From assembly GCF_008254045.1 (NCBI RefSeq), contig NZ_CP042425.1:7578163-7642162 (forward strand): 64,000 nt of DNA, given 5' to 3'. The notes below the pieces were generated by a model that worked only from the letters and a program-made list of their open reading frames with translations, did no database searches and was not told where the DNA came from. This stretch comes from Limnoglobus roseus. Its GTDB lineage: Bacteria; Planctomycetota; Planctomycetia; Gemmatales; Gemmataceae. Position 1 is the stretch's first letter; each line of letters starts with the position of its first letter. Both the position numbers and the translations under genes were made by a program. Positions 8,723 to 17,662 of this stretch are shown here, piece by piece.

Positions 8723-10126
8723 ATGACCCGATGGTTCGTTCTGGTACTCGTCGCGGCGGTCGGCTGGCTCACACAGGCCGGAGCTGTTTGGGCCGCCGAG
8801 CCGGTCGGGCGGTACGCGGTTGTGGTCAACAAGGGCGTGGCCGCCGGGCCGTGGGGGAAGGTCGTCAAATTCCTCGAAACCAAGCACAAGGCGAAGACCT
8901 TCGCTTACGACAAGGCCCCCGAGGACGTCCGCAAGGACGTCGGGGCGTACCGCCCGCGGTACGTCTGCTTCGTCTGCCCGCCGACCGAGGACTTCCCGGC
9001 CTTCGCCGCGGTGGCGAACAAGTTCTGCCGCACGCTCGACGACGACCCGTACGTGGACGCCATCTGGGGCATCCTCACCGGGCTCGACGCGGACCACGCG
9101 ATGGAACTCGCGACGGCAGAGCCGGTGGTGATCCGACGGGCGTTCACCAAGACCCTCGGGCCGTGGCTGAACTGGGTGCCGGAGGGCGAGTACGTGACCG
9201 AGTGGACCCGCGACCGCGGGGAACTGGGGGCGAAGAAGGTCGGCACGGACTTCGCGGTTAAGACTGGCGGACCGACGAGCGACGCGGACGACGCCAAGCT
9301 GGTCCACAAACTCTTGGCCGAGGACTCGTTCGACCTGATTATCGGGTCCGGGCACGGCGGCCACAATAACTGGATGCTCATGTACCCGAGCGGCAAGGGA
9401 TTCCTCACCGCGAAGGATGGCAAACTCGCCATGACGGCCTCGGGCGTGGACCTGCCGCTCGCCGGGAAGCGGCCCAAGGTGTACTGGGCGGTCGGCAACT
9501 GCCTGACCGGGGTCGTGAACAGCGGCCGGAACAACTTCAAGGACTCCTACGCCCTGGCGTGGATGAAGAACGGCACCCGACAGTACGTCGGTGCCGTCCA
9601 GTCGACGTGGTACGAGTTGAACTGGAACATGGCCGACTGGTTCTTGAAGCAGGAAGGACGGTGGACGTTCTCCGAGTCGCTGTTCCTGCTCCGCCAGTGG
9701 TCCCACTACCTGCTGACGGAGAACGTCGTCACCGGGCGGGACCGGGAGGGCACCGCGTTCACCGACGGCATCTTCGTCCTATACGGCGACCCGGCGTTAG
9801 AGGCCCGGGTGGAGAAGACCCGCGACCCGGCCCTGACCGAGACGCTCGACGTGCGCGAAACCGGGGTGAAGGACGTCGTCCGGATGACGTACACGGTGAC
9901 GGTGAACTTCGTCGGGGAGGGAAACAAGCGAACGGCCGAGAAGTTCGGCGGGTGGCGGATCTTCTGCCACCTGTTGCCGTATCAGGTGACCGACGTAGCC
10001 ATCGAGAAGTCCGACTTCGCGAAGGTCGTCTGCCCGGGGGAGACGCTCATCTGGGACGCCGGCAAAGGGCTGAAGGTGGGCGACGTGCGGAGCGTCACGT
10101 TCACCGCGAAGCGGGTGCCCGACTAA
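8723..10126 (+). CDS. Secreted C25 (gingipain-like) cysteine-peptidase homologue
   Basis: A 467-residue protein with a signal peptide (cleavage near AVWA-AEP, residue 25) and a GGGGGA ribosome-binding site 6 bases before the ATG. The core shows the clan CD (caspase-fold) dyad: a hydrophobic strand ending in GSGHGGHNNW (H211, H214), then YWAVGNCLTG (C260). Near residue 350 is the DGIFVLYGDPAL motif that I associate with C25/gingipain-like domains. The C-terminal part is a beta-rich domain, as is common after C25 catalytic domains. Expected role: an exported or cell-surface thiol peptidase, or a catalytically altered relative. It stands alone on the plus strand beside the IS66 scar, and its physiological partner is unknown. 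Confidence 0.7.
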   Translation: MTRWFVLVLVAAVGWLTQAGAVWAAEPVGRYAVVVNKGVAAGPWGKVVKFLETKHKAKTFAYDKAPEDVRKDVGAYRPRYVCFVCPPTEDFPAFAAVANKFCRTLDDDPYVDAIWGILTGLDADHAMELATAEPVVIRRAFTKTLGPWLNWVPEGEYVTEWTRDRGELGAKKVGTDFAVKTGGPTSDADDAKLVHKLLAEDSFDLIIGSGHGGHNNWMLMYPSGKGFLTAKDGKLAMTASGVDLPLAGKRPKVYWAVGNCLTGVVNSGRNNFKDSYALAWMKNGTRQYVGAVQSTWYELNWNMADWFLKQEGRWTFSESLFLLRQWSHYLLTENVVTGRDREGTAFTDGIFVLYGDPALEARVEKTRDPALTETLDVRETGVKDVVRMTYTVTVNFVGEGNKRTAEKFGGWRIFCHLLPYQVTDVAIEKSDFAKVVCPGETLIWDAGKGLKVGDVRSVTFTAKRVPD

Positions 10127-10497
10127 CGCTCGGCATGGCCGCGAGGCAACTGCCCCCTGGTTGACCCTCGCCTTTAAGCACCTCGGGCGATCAGATGCTG
10201 ATCGCTTGCCGCGAAGGCGGGGGTGCCTCTCGCGACGATTCGCCGGTTCGAGGCGGGGACGAACAAGCGGTCGCGGTCATAGGGGCTGGTCGTGCGACTG
10301 GTGGCCGGGGTCGGGCGTACCGGACCGGATGGGATTTGCCCCCGAAACGGCCGGGCGGGAAGTCCCACGATAGCTGGTACGTAGATCTCAAGTGTGGCGG
10401 GTACTGGCTGGTGTGCGCGATCCAGGCGCGGCCGCCCGCGGCACCAGGAATATCCTCGCGTCCGCCGCGAGCATCTCCAACGGCTGAAGTTACTCAC
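10127..10497. other. Stretch with no supported gene
   Basis: Open frames exist on both strands, but none has a signal, motif or start context worth reporting. The minus-strand frame that begins in the remnant at 10498-10650 reads through this stretch without recognisable content, which suggests rearranged DNA. Confidence 0.4.
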
Positions 10498-10650
10498 CCC
10501 TTTCCCGAGCACGCCGTCGACGACCCAGCACCCGCGGATGTGCGGCCCGTCGTCCCAGCAGTGTGTCAGAATTGCCGCGTCCTCGCACCCGGCGTCCTGC
10601 AACGCATCCGCAAGGACCGGCAGACGCGAGTGGCAGCCGAACCAGTCCAT
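10498..10650 (-). pseudogene. C-terminal remnant of a Gemmata-type (TIGR02996-associated?) protein
   Basis: The minus-strand frame contains LPVLADALQDAGCED, then AAILTHCWDDGPHIRGCW and VVDGVLGKG. As far as I recall, the pattern L-ADAL-DAGC...GPH-RGCWVVD-(L)LGK closes a large family of Gemmata proteins, some of which carry TIGR02996 repeats. Here only the last 45 or so residues survive. The usual stop after LGK is lost, and upstream the frame breaks before reaching the IS66 element that starts near 10711. The simplest reading is a gene truncated by the insertion. The family attribution is from memory. Confidence 0.5.
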
Positions 10651-10728
10651 GCTGAACACAGCCCGTAGGTCGTGTTCTCGCTATGGGGCATCTTCTCGCA
10701 TCGGAGTAACGTGCGGTAGGAGGGAAAG

Positions 10729-11051
10729 CGTCCCGACCGCGAACAATTCTGGCGGGACACGGTCGCCGCGTTCGCAACGTCCGGCCTGTCCGTCCGGGCA
10801 TTTTGTGCGGCCCGCGGCCTCCCTGAGAAGCGGTTCTACACGTGGCGGAAGGCCCTCGGCCTGAGTCCCGTCGGACGCCCGGCCGGTCGTCCGACGCCCG
10901 CCCCGCCGGCGGGTTCGTCCCCGTCCGGGTGGTGTCCGACGCGGCGGCCGAGGTCGTCCGGCCCGGCGGGGTCGTCCTCCGCGTCCCGGTCACGGCCGAC
11001 CCGGCCCACGTCGGCCGGCTGGTCGCCGCGATCCGGGGGGCGACGTGCTGA
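10729..11051 (+). pseudogene. tnpA: IS66 TnpA-like, frameshifted
   Basis: The first half reads REQFWRDTVAAFATSGLS, then VRAFCAARGLPEKRFYTWRK, a classic helix-turn-helix start of IS66 TnpA. Near 10900 the homology moves to another frame (FVPVRVVSD, then RPGGVVLRVPVTADPA and HVGRLVAAIRG) and ends at a TGA at 11049-11051. No ATG is available in the first frame, which has a TAG at 10717-10719. The protein cannot be made intact. The 3' end overlaps the GTG of the TnpB-like frame, as in functional IS66 copies. Confidence 0.75.
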
Positions 11052-11415
11052 CGCTCGGCACGACCGGGGCCATCTACCTGGCCGTGGAACCCCAAGACGG
11101 ACGGAAGGGATCGACGGATTGGCGGGCGTCGTGGCCGCCGCCCTCGGCCGCGACCCGGCGTCGGGTGACCTGTTCGTCTCTAAGAACCGCAAGGGGAACC
11201 GGCTCAAGGTGCTGGCGTGGGCCGGGGACGGGTTCGCCCTGTACCTTCGCCGACTAGAGCGGGGGACGTTCGCCTTCCCGGCCGCCGGCGGCGTCGGAGT
11301 CGTCGTCACCCCGGCGGCCCAACTGGCCATGATCCTCGGCGGCCTCGATCCGGCGGCCGCGCGGTCCCGCAAGCGGTACGCCCGGCCCGACCCGGCGAAT
11401 CCGAGAACCGTCTGA
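11045..11415 (+). pseudogene. tnpB: IS66 TnpB-like (Orf2), frameshifted
   Basis: The frame starts with GTG at 11045 (MLTLGTTGAIYLAVEPQDGRK), matching the usual TnpB opening MLTL...R.YLA...D.RK. After DGRKG, near 11112, homology continues only in a different frame (GLAGVVAAALGRDPASGDLF, then NRKGNRLKVLAW and LYLRRLERGTFAFP) and ends at 11415 with the expected ARSRKRY tail. One frame break is therefore present. A programmed shift is possible in principle, but the neighbouring genes have several breaks too, so decay is more likely. Confidence 0.75.
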
Positions 11416-11437
11416 CCGGGTCGCGCGTACCCCCGGC

Positions 11438-12851
11438 ATGACGCCGCGGGAAGTCGAACTCGACCGGGAGAATGCCCATCTGCGGGCGACCGTCGCCGAA
11501 TTGCACGCCGTCGTCGCCGACCTGCGACGTACGATCGAGGGGCAACAGGCCCACATCGACCGCCTCGTCAAGATGGCGTTCGGTCGGACCTCCGAGCGGG
11601 TCGTCGGCCCGACCCTGTTCGACGCCGGGCCCCCGCCCGGCGTCGAGGCCGGCGTGTCGCGGTTGCCCCGGCCGTCGGACCCGCCTTCGAACCCGCCCCG
11701 CGGCCGCGGGCACGGTCGCCGTCCCGTCGCCACCGACCTGCCCGTCGAGCGGGTGGGGATCGACCTGTCCGAGGCGAGGCCGCGCAGGCGTGCCCGTGCG
11801 GCGGCGAGATGCGGGTCCGGGTCGGCCTCGGCGGGCCGGCCCGGCGGTACGACGACCGCCCGGCGTCCGTGTTCGTTCGGGGAACGGTTCGGGTCAGTTT
11901 CGCCGGCCCGGGGTGCGAGCGGGCCGGCCACGACCCGCGGTTCGCCCGCCCGCCACTCCCGTCCGAGCCGATCCCCCGCTCGTCGGTCGCGGCCGGACTG
12001 CTCGCCCACGTCGCCGTGTCCGAGTTCGTCGGTCACCTGCCGCTCCACCGCCTCGAACACATCCTCGCCCGGCACGGGCTGGTCGCGCCGCGGTCCACCC
12101 TGTGCGACTGGGTCCGCGGGTGCGCGGCCGCCCTCGAACCCGTCTACCGGGCGATGGTCGCCCGCGTGAAGCGGTCGTACGCCATCCACGCCGACGAGAC
12201 ACCCGTGACGCTCTTGCGGCCCCGGCGGACGGCCTACGCTTGGGCGTACCTCGGAGACGCCGCCGTCCCGTTCATCGTGTCCGACCTCACCCCCGGCCGG
12301 TCCCAAGAGTTCCCGGCGCGGTTCCGCGCCGGGTTCACCGGGTTCGTCCAGGCCGATGCGTACGCCGGGTACAACTCCGTCCACCGGGGCATGCGACACG
12401 TCGGCGGCTGGGGATGCACGCCCGCCGCGGGTTCCACGACGCAAGGGGCAATGACCCGCGGGCCGCGGAGGCGATCGCCGTCGCCCGCACGCTCTACGAC
12501 GTCGAGCGGCGGATCGGCGAGGCGGGCCCGGGGGGCGAGGCGGTGACGTCCGCCGTCAACCAGTGGCCGACGCTGGTGCGGTACGTGGACGATCATCACC
12601 TTGCCATCGACAACGGGCCCGGCCGAGCGGGCCATCCGCCCGCTGGCCGTCGGGCGAAGGAATTGGCTGTTCGTCGGCGGCGACAACGGCCTGTCATCCG
12701 CGGCCGTCCTGCTCACCGTGGTGGCGAGCGCCAAGCGGCACGGGCACGACCCGTGGGCCTACCTCCGCGACCTGCTGACCCATCTCCCGACCCGACCGCC
12801 CGACGCCGCGACGTGGCCGACCTCCTCCCGGACCGCTGGCGACCGTCGTAG
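11438..12851 (+). pseudogene. tnpC: IS66 transposase TnpC, several frameshifts and an internal deletion
   Basis: It starts with MTPREVELDRENAHLRATVA, the leucine-zipper-like N-terminus of IS66 transposases, then GQQAHIDRLVKMAFGRTSER. Homology then jumps frame near 11800 (HLPLHRLEHILARHGLV, SYAIHADETPV with the first catalytic Asp, GFVQADAYAGYNS with the second), again near 12420 (ARTLYDVERRIGEA), again near 12610 (AERAIRPLAVGRRNWLFVGG with the catalytic Glu) and once more before the terminal VADLLPDRWRPS. About 40 residues normally found between DVERRIGEA and SAVNQWPTL are absent. The DDE residues survive, but no single frame encodes them. Confidence 0.8.
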
Positions 12852-14527
12852 TCCGACCGGTGCCGACCCCGCACGCACGCCGACAGACCAACTCGCCGGA
12901 CGCTTTCTAAGAACCGGACCCGCCTCAGGGTGGGGTGGCCGGTCAATTCGAGCAGGTGGTCGTCGGTCACGTGCGGCGACGAGGCGACCGCCAGTTCCTC
13001 CAGGGGCAACTTGCGGGCGAGCCGGAGCAGCGTTTCCCCGGTCAGGTTCCGGGCGTAGTCCAGGTGCAACGTTCGTAGCCGACCGGCGCCCGCCAGGCCG
13101 GAAAGCCCGGCGTCCGTAACCTGGCCGGTGCACCGTAGGGACAGCGTGTCGAGCCGCGGGAATCCGGTCAGGGTTGGGATGACCCCGTCGGTCAGCTTCG
13201 GCAGCGCGTTCAGCACCACCACCCGCAGGCTTCGCAGCCCCGCGAGCCGGGCGACCCCCTGGTCGGTGACCTTCTCGGCCTCGTGCAGGATTAACGCCTC
13301 CAGGTCGGGCAGCGCGATCAATCGGGCCACCTGCGCGTCGGTCGCCTTATGGAGGCCAGCGAGGGCGAGCGACCGTAGCCGGCGGAGGCCGGCCACCTCG
13401 TCCAGCGGGACGTAGTACGGGGCGGAGCGGTGAGCGCGGACGGAGAGCGACCGCAGTCGGGGCATGGCGGCCAGCTGCCGGTAGCCGGCGGGGCCCACGC
13501 CGTTGCAGTGGGACAGCCGCAGTTCCTCCACCCGGCGGAGCGGTCCGACCGCGTCCAGCACGTCGAACGGCGGGCTCGTCGAGAGCTTCAGATGTTTCAG
13601 CCGCGGCAGGCCCCGCAACACCGCCCACCCGGCCGCGGCGACATGGTCGAACCCTTGGAGGTGGAGTCGTTCCAGGGTCGTGAGGCGGCCCAAGGCCTTG
13701 AACCCGGCCGCCGTGATCGGTGGCTGGTTGTCGGAGTTCTCGCCCAGGGTCAGTGACCGGACCCGCGGCCACCGGCAGAGGCGGCGCATCCCGGCGTCCG
13801 ACAACGCGGCGTTCCAGAGGTGGCCGTTCTTGAGCCGGGCGACCGACCCGATTCCGGCCGCCGCTGTGTCGTCGATGTTGCACTGGTCGACGTGCACCTC
13901 TTCGAGGGCCGGGCAACGGCCGAGGGCCCGGAACGCGGCCGGGATCGGGTCGAACAGGCAGACCCCGGCGAGCTTCTTCAATCCCGTCATGCCCGATAGG
14001 CTTCCGGGGTTCGATCGGGCGCCTTCCGGCCACCACAATTGAACCTCGCGGAGTTGCTTCAACGTGCCGAGCTCCCGCCAGAAGCCCTCGGGCAGAACAC
14101 CCGCCCGGACCTCCAGCCGCCGCAACCCGGTCTGGGTGGACAGGCCGGTCCAGTCCAGTTCCTGCTTGGCGTGCGAGTCGTGCTCGACGCGGATGAGTTT
14201 CAGCCCCCGGACCGTGAACAGGGGTTGGAGGGAGAGCGGGCCGGGGCCGGTCATTCGGACAGCCAGTGTGTCGGCACGCGCGACCCGGGCGAGGGCGGCC
14301 GCCGCCTCGGCGACGGGCCAGCGGTCGAAGTCGAACCCCAGGGACGCCCCTCGGGCGGTGAGGTACACGGACCCGTCGTCTGCCCCGCCCGAGGCGTTCA
14401 CGGTGATGGTCGCGACGCGATTGAGCCCAGCGAGGGCCGTGCCCAACTCGGCCGCCGACATCGACCCGCGGCCGTGCACCGAGAAAGGTGAGTTGGGGGT
14501 CTGCGAAGTCGTCTTTCCCGTGGCCAT
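12713..14527 (-). CDS. Leucine-rich-repeat protein, 3' end replaced by IS66 sequence
   Basis: The start at 14527 (MATGKTTSQTPNS) has an AAGGGG site a few bases upstream; the frame stays open above it but without signals. After an N-terminal 150-residue domain come about fifteen LRR units of the bacterial/AMN1 type, for example EKVTDQGVARLAGLRSLRVV and GQVTDAGLSGLAGAGRLRTL. Homology-like content stops at TLRRVRFLES around 12908, exactly at the inner repeat of the IS66 element. The remaining 65 or so codons are read from antisense transposase DNA until a stop at 12713. The product would carry a foreign tail and the native C-terminus is gone. LRR proteins of this kind usually bind other proteins; the target is unknown. 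Confidence 0.65.
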   Translation of the reverse strand: MATGKTTSQTPNSPFSVHGRGSMSAAELGTALAGLNRVATITVNASGGADDGSVYLTARGASLGFDFDRWPVAEAAAALARVARADTLAVRMTGPGPLSLQPLFTVRGLKLIRVEHDSHAKQELDWTGLSTQTGLRRLEVRAGVLPEGFWRELGTLKQLREVQLWWPEGARSNPGSLSGMTGLKKLAGVCLFDPIPAAFRALGRCPALEEVHVDQCNIDDTAAAGIGSVARLKNGHLWNAALSDAGMRRLCRWPRVRSLTLGENSDNQPPITAAGFKALGRLTTLERLHLQGFDHVAAAGWAVLRGLPRLKHLKLSTSPPFDVLDAVGPLRRVEELRLSHCNGVGPAGYRQLAAMPRLRSLSVRAHRSAPYYVPLDEVAGLRRLRSLALAGLHKATDAQVARLIALPDLEALILHEAEKVTDQGVARLAGLRSLRVVVLNALPKLTDGVIPTLTGFPRLDTLSLRCTGQVTDAGLSGLAGAGRLRTLHLDYARNLTGETLLRLARKLPLEELAVASSPHVTDDHLLELTGHPTLRRVRFLESVRRVGLSACVRGRHRSDYDGRQRSGRRSATSRRRAVGSGDGSAGRGGRPTGRARAAWRSPPR

Positions 14528-14613
14528 GCGGTCACCCCTTGGGAGGCCCGCGATCCGGGCAGTGACCGCCAGAATATCGCCCGCCAGCCGGGGTTCAACC
14601 CCGGCCCGTGACA

Positions 14614-14657
14614 TGGTCGGCGATCCGTGCGGAGCGATCCGCACGGATCGCCGACCA
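14614..14657. repeat. Perfect 20-bp inverted repeat (hairpin)
   Basis: Positions 14614-14633 and 14638-14657 are exact reverse complements separated by GCGA. The stem is GC-rich (it begins TGGTCGGCGATCC). It sits about 90 bases upstream of the LRR start (minus strand) and about 230 bases beyond the stop of the bpX/beta-propeller operon (also minus). It could therefore serve as that operon's transcription terminator without a T-tract, as a leader structure of the LRR gene, or as a REP-like element. The rest of 14658-14884 shows no gene. Confidence 0.6.
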
Positions 14658-14884
14658 CATTCCTGGGAGAGGGTGAGGCCGGTCAACTGCGGGGTGCAGC
14701 CGGCCGGCCTTCTCAGCGAAGTCCTCAAGGCCGTGGAGGCGTTTGCTGACGGCCGACGCCGGTTCCAGCTCACCCCGTAGGCGAACCTGGTCGGTCAAGC
14801 CCCTGTGAAGCAAGGTGCTTGATTTCTGTGCGGTTCGAACTGGGCGTCCGACGCATCGAATGGGCCCACGCCCGGCCCGCAGAG

Positions 14885-17662
14885 CTACGGGCCGGACAGG
14901 CGTAACACCCGGCCGGCGGCACTGACGGCGTAAACCTCGCTGGCGGTCGACCCACTCGCGAGGAACGCAACGCGGTCCGGCAGGCCGAGGGCCGTCGGGC
15001 GGGCATCGGAAACCAGCCGCGCCCCCGCCACCCGGAACCAGTGGACCGTGCCCGCGGCCGTCGCCGCCGCGACGCGGCGGGGGCCGCAGAGGCACGCGGC
15101 GACGACCGGGACCGGAACCTCCGGGCGGGCGGGCGTGGTCCGCGGGTGGCCGGTCCCGTCCGTCGTGAACTCTTGCCAAACCACGCCCCCATCCCCCGTC
15201 ACGCACACGACCTGGAGACACCCGGCTTCTGGCGTCAGGCAGTCCAGCGGTGGGCGACCGAGGGCCGCCCCGGCCGGCACGGCCGGAGTCACGTTCGTCA
15301 CCCACCGCGTCGTGTTCGGCCCCGCCACGCGGCGGCAGAAGACCTCGTCCCACTCCCAGTACTCGTCCGGCGTGACCCGCTCGAAGAGGTACGGGGCGGA
15401 GCCCGTCAGATACGGCCGGTCGGCCCGCGGCGTCACGTCCAGCACGTACCCCTCGGCCCGCGTCGTCGCCCGCAGGAAGTAGCCGCAGAGTTCGACCCGC
15501 TCCGACGCGTGCGTGACGAGGACGACCGGCTCGCCGGCCCGGAACTCGACCTGCGGCAAGAGGGACCAGTGGTGGTCGCTTGTCGGCGACCGCCACTGCC
15601 CCTGCGGAAGGTAGGCGGCCTCGCGGTGGCGGAATCGTTCGGTCGCCCGCGTGAAACAGCGAAGGGTCACGCCGTCTGCCTGTTCCGAGAGGGCGTACAC
15701 CACCGCCGCGTCGGGGCTGATCGCCAACCCGGTCACGCGGCCTCCGACAACACTGGTCACGCGGGTGCGGTCCGAGGTTGCGTTGTTCCAGAGGAAGATC
15801 TCGTCATCGACGGCCACGAGCACGTCGCGGGACAGGCGGGCCATCGCGACCGCCGTGACAGTCCCCGCAGGCGGCGATCCACTGACACGCGCGGGCGATT
15901 CGGTCACTCGGGCCGCCGCCCGCGCGGCGTACTCGGCGTCCCGGAGTTGCGGGCCGGTCCACCCGCCCTTCGGCGCGAACAGTTCGCGGGCCGTTTCCCC
16001 CGCCTGGCGGACCGTCGCGTCGGCCCGCAGGTGCTCGGCGAAGGCGAGCCGGACGCGGTCCCGCACGTCGCCGAAGTGGGCGGGCGGGAGGAAGTCGTCG
16101 CCGACGTGCAGGGCGTAGTTGAAGAACGCCGACGCCTCCGGCGAGCGGGGGGGCGGGAACGCCTCGGCCGCCTCGTCGATCAGTTCGTCGAATTCGGCCC
16201 ACGACTCGGCGACCAAGAAGTCATCAACGCACCGCTCGCCGCAGGCCCGCGCGTCGGTGCCGCCGGTCCGCCAGCCGCGGCGGTAGCACTCGGTCGCGGG
16301 CTGGCGGCGGCCGAGTTTCTTGCGGAGAAGGTCGCCGGCAGCAAGCCACCGGCCGCCGGCCTTGTGCCGGTCGGCCGCCCGCTCGAAGAAAACGGTCGCC
16401 CGGTCCTCGTCGCCGCCCCGCCGGTACATCTCGGCGGCCGGTTCGTACTCCTCCCGGCGTTCGTACAGGCGGGCAGCTTCGTCGTAGTCCCCGGCCCGCT
16501 CGAAGGCGGTGGCGGCCGCCGACAGGTCGGAGAGTTTATCGCGGAACAGGACGGCGGCCTCGCGGAAGTACCCGCCGGCCATCAGCGCGTTGGCGGCCGC
16601 TCGCACGTCGCGGAGCAGCACGCCGTACAGGTACGCCGCCCGCCGGGCGTCCCCGCGGCGGGCGGCCTCTTCGGCCAGGCGGCGGTATTCGGCGGCGAGG
16701 TGAGCCCAAACGTCGCCGCCGCCGAGCCACGACCCGCCGCCACCGCCGCTGCCGAGCAGGGCCGCGAGCGAGAACCGCGGGTCGCGGGTGCCCAACTGCG
16801 TGCCCGTGCCGACGGACGTGGGGCGCGACGGGTCGCCCACGGCGATCGGCGCGCGGCGGAGGGCCGCCTCCACGTCCCCGGACTGCAACTGTCGCAGTAC
16901 CTGGCGCAATGCGGCCTCTTGCGCGCCGAGGATTTTTTCCGTCAGCCGCGGCACACGCTCCACGGCCTTACGCGCCACCTTCCCGCCGAGCTTGCCGAGG
17001 CCCGGGGCGTTCAATTGCTTGCCGGCCCACGCGAGAAACTGCCCGACCCGCAGCGCGGCCCCGGCCCGGACGCGGTCGAGGAAAGACCCCGACGGCGGCC
17101 GGGCGTCGTCCGGGACGCGGCCACCGTCGCCCGGGACTTCGTCCCGTTCCGGCAGTGGGCTTGCGTCGTCGGGCTTCCCCTCGTTGAGAATCTCGACGGC
17201 CAGCCCCGGCGGGGTGGGGCGCTCGATGGTCGTGAGCCGCTCGGCCCGGTCCGGCGGTGCGGGGAGGGGCTGCCACGACTCGCGGCGGAGGCGGGCGGGT
17301 CGAAGCCACTCCGCTGGGTACAGCGGTTTCATCGGGTCGAACGCGAGCGCCCCGGTGACCAGCACGACGAGGCCGACGGTCTCCGTGAGCCCGACCATTT
17401 CGTCGGGCAGCAGTCGCGGCAGGAGTTCGGCGTCGGTGGGGACGAACAGGTCGCCGCCGAGCCGCCGCAACTTCACGACGCCGGCCGGCCACGCCGACAC
17501 GGATGCGAACAAGAGGAACCCGCCGGCCACGCGGAAGACCGTGGGGAACGCCGGCAACTTCGCGCAAACGCCGACGAGTGCGGCCGGGTCGTCGGTGAAC
17601 ACGACCGCCGCGTCGGCACTACCGAGCGTTTCGCGCTTCACAAGGCGGAGGGGCAGGTTCAT
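14885..17662 (-). CDS. MoxR-vWA-beta-propeller ternary system: helical-repeat plus beta-propeller subunit
   Basis: A 925-residue protein starting at an ATG (17662) that overlaps the upstream stop as ATGA. Residues 1-115 form a compact, hydrophobic alpha/beta domain (with VFRVAGGFLLFASVSAWPAG) of the kind assigned to bpX domains. Residues about 130-320 are Pro/Gly-rich linkers, including a Gly-Gly-Ser run. At about 320-470 are TPR/SNAP-like helical repeats (AAATAFERAGDYDEAARLYE, EEYEPAAEMYRRGGDEDRAT). From about 590 to the end WD40-like blades recur (VTGLAISPDAAVVYALSEQ, VYAVSAAGRVLRLSGP). It is the last gene of a five-gene overlapping operon. By analogy with described ternary systems it would be the propeller scaffold that senses or tethers targets for the MoxR/vWA core. 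The bpX subtype was not determined. Confidence 0.75.
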   Translation of the reverse strand: MNLPLRLVKRETLGSADAAVVFTDDPAALVGVCAKLPAFPTVFRVAGGFLLFASVSAWPAGVVKLRRLGGDLFVPTDAELLPRLLPDEMVGLTETVGLVVLVTGALAFDPMKPLYPAEWLRPARLRRESWQPLPAPPDRAERLTTIERPTPPGLAVEILNEGKPDDASPLPERDEVPGDGGRVPDDARPPSGSFLDRVRAGAALRVGQFLAWAGKQLNAPGLGKLGGKVARKAVERVPRLTEKILGAQEAALRQVLRQLQSGDVEAALRRAPIAVGDPSRPTSVGTGTQLGTRDPRFSLAALLGSGGGGGSWLGGGDVWAHLAAEYRRLAEEAARRGDARRAAYLYGVLLRDVRAAANALMAGGYFREAAVLFRDKLSDLSAAATAFERAGDYDEAARLYERREEYEPAAEMYRRGGDEDRATVFFERAADRHKAGGRWLAAGDLLRKKLGRRQPATECYRRGWRTGGTDARACGERCVDDFLVAESWAEFDELIDEAAEAFPPPRSPEASAFFNYALHVGDDFLPPAHFGDVRDRVRLAFAEHLRADATVRQAGETARELFAPKGGWTGPQLRDAEYAARAAARVTESPARVSGSPPAGTVTAVAMARLSRDVLVAVDDEIFLWNNATSDRTRVTSVVGGRVTGLAISPDAAVVYALSEQADGVTLRCFTRATERFRHREAAYLPQGQWRSPTSDHHWSLLPQVEFRAGEPVVLVTHASERVELCGYFLRATTRAEGYVLDVTPRADRPYLTGSAPYLFERVTPDEYWEWDEVFCRRVAGPNTTRWVTNVTPAVPAGAALGRPPLDCLTPEAGCLQVVCVTGDGGVVWQEFTTDGTGHPRTTPARPEVPVPVVAACLCGPRRVAAATAAGTVHWFRVAGARLVSDARPTALGLPDRVAFLASGSTASEVYAVSAAGRVLRLSGP

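Larger units (their letters stand above)
10711..12907 (+). mobile_element. Degenerate IS66-family insertion sequence
   Basis: Three consecutive plus-strand reading regions correspond to the TnpA, TnpB and TnpC proteins of IS66 elements, in the canonical order and spacing. GAAAGCGTCC at 10724-10733 is matched by its reverse complement at 12898-12907, which marks probable terminal inverted repeats. A GTAA, typical of IS66 ends, occurs at 10707-10710, just outside. The outer parts of the two ends do not match each other, and no target duplication could be identified. All three genes carry frame breaks, so the copy should be immobile. It separates a gene remnant (10498-10650) from an LRR gene (12713-14527). 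Confidence 0.8.

Noticed and set aside
10174..10497. Continuation of the minus-strand remnant frame past the LGK ending
   Set aside because: The sequence loses all family resemblance after LGKG and looks like random read-through.
11045..11415. Programmed frameshifting in the IS66 TnpB
   Set aside because: No slippery heptamer stands out, and TnpA and TnpC carry several further breaks plus a deletion, so decay explains the pattern better.
14528..14773. A longer N-terminus for the LRR gene
   Set aside because: The extra residues are low-complexity, would span the perfect inverted repeat at 14614-14657, and the ATG at 14527 has a good ribosome-binding site.
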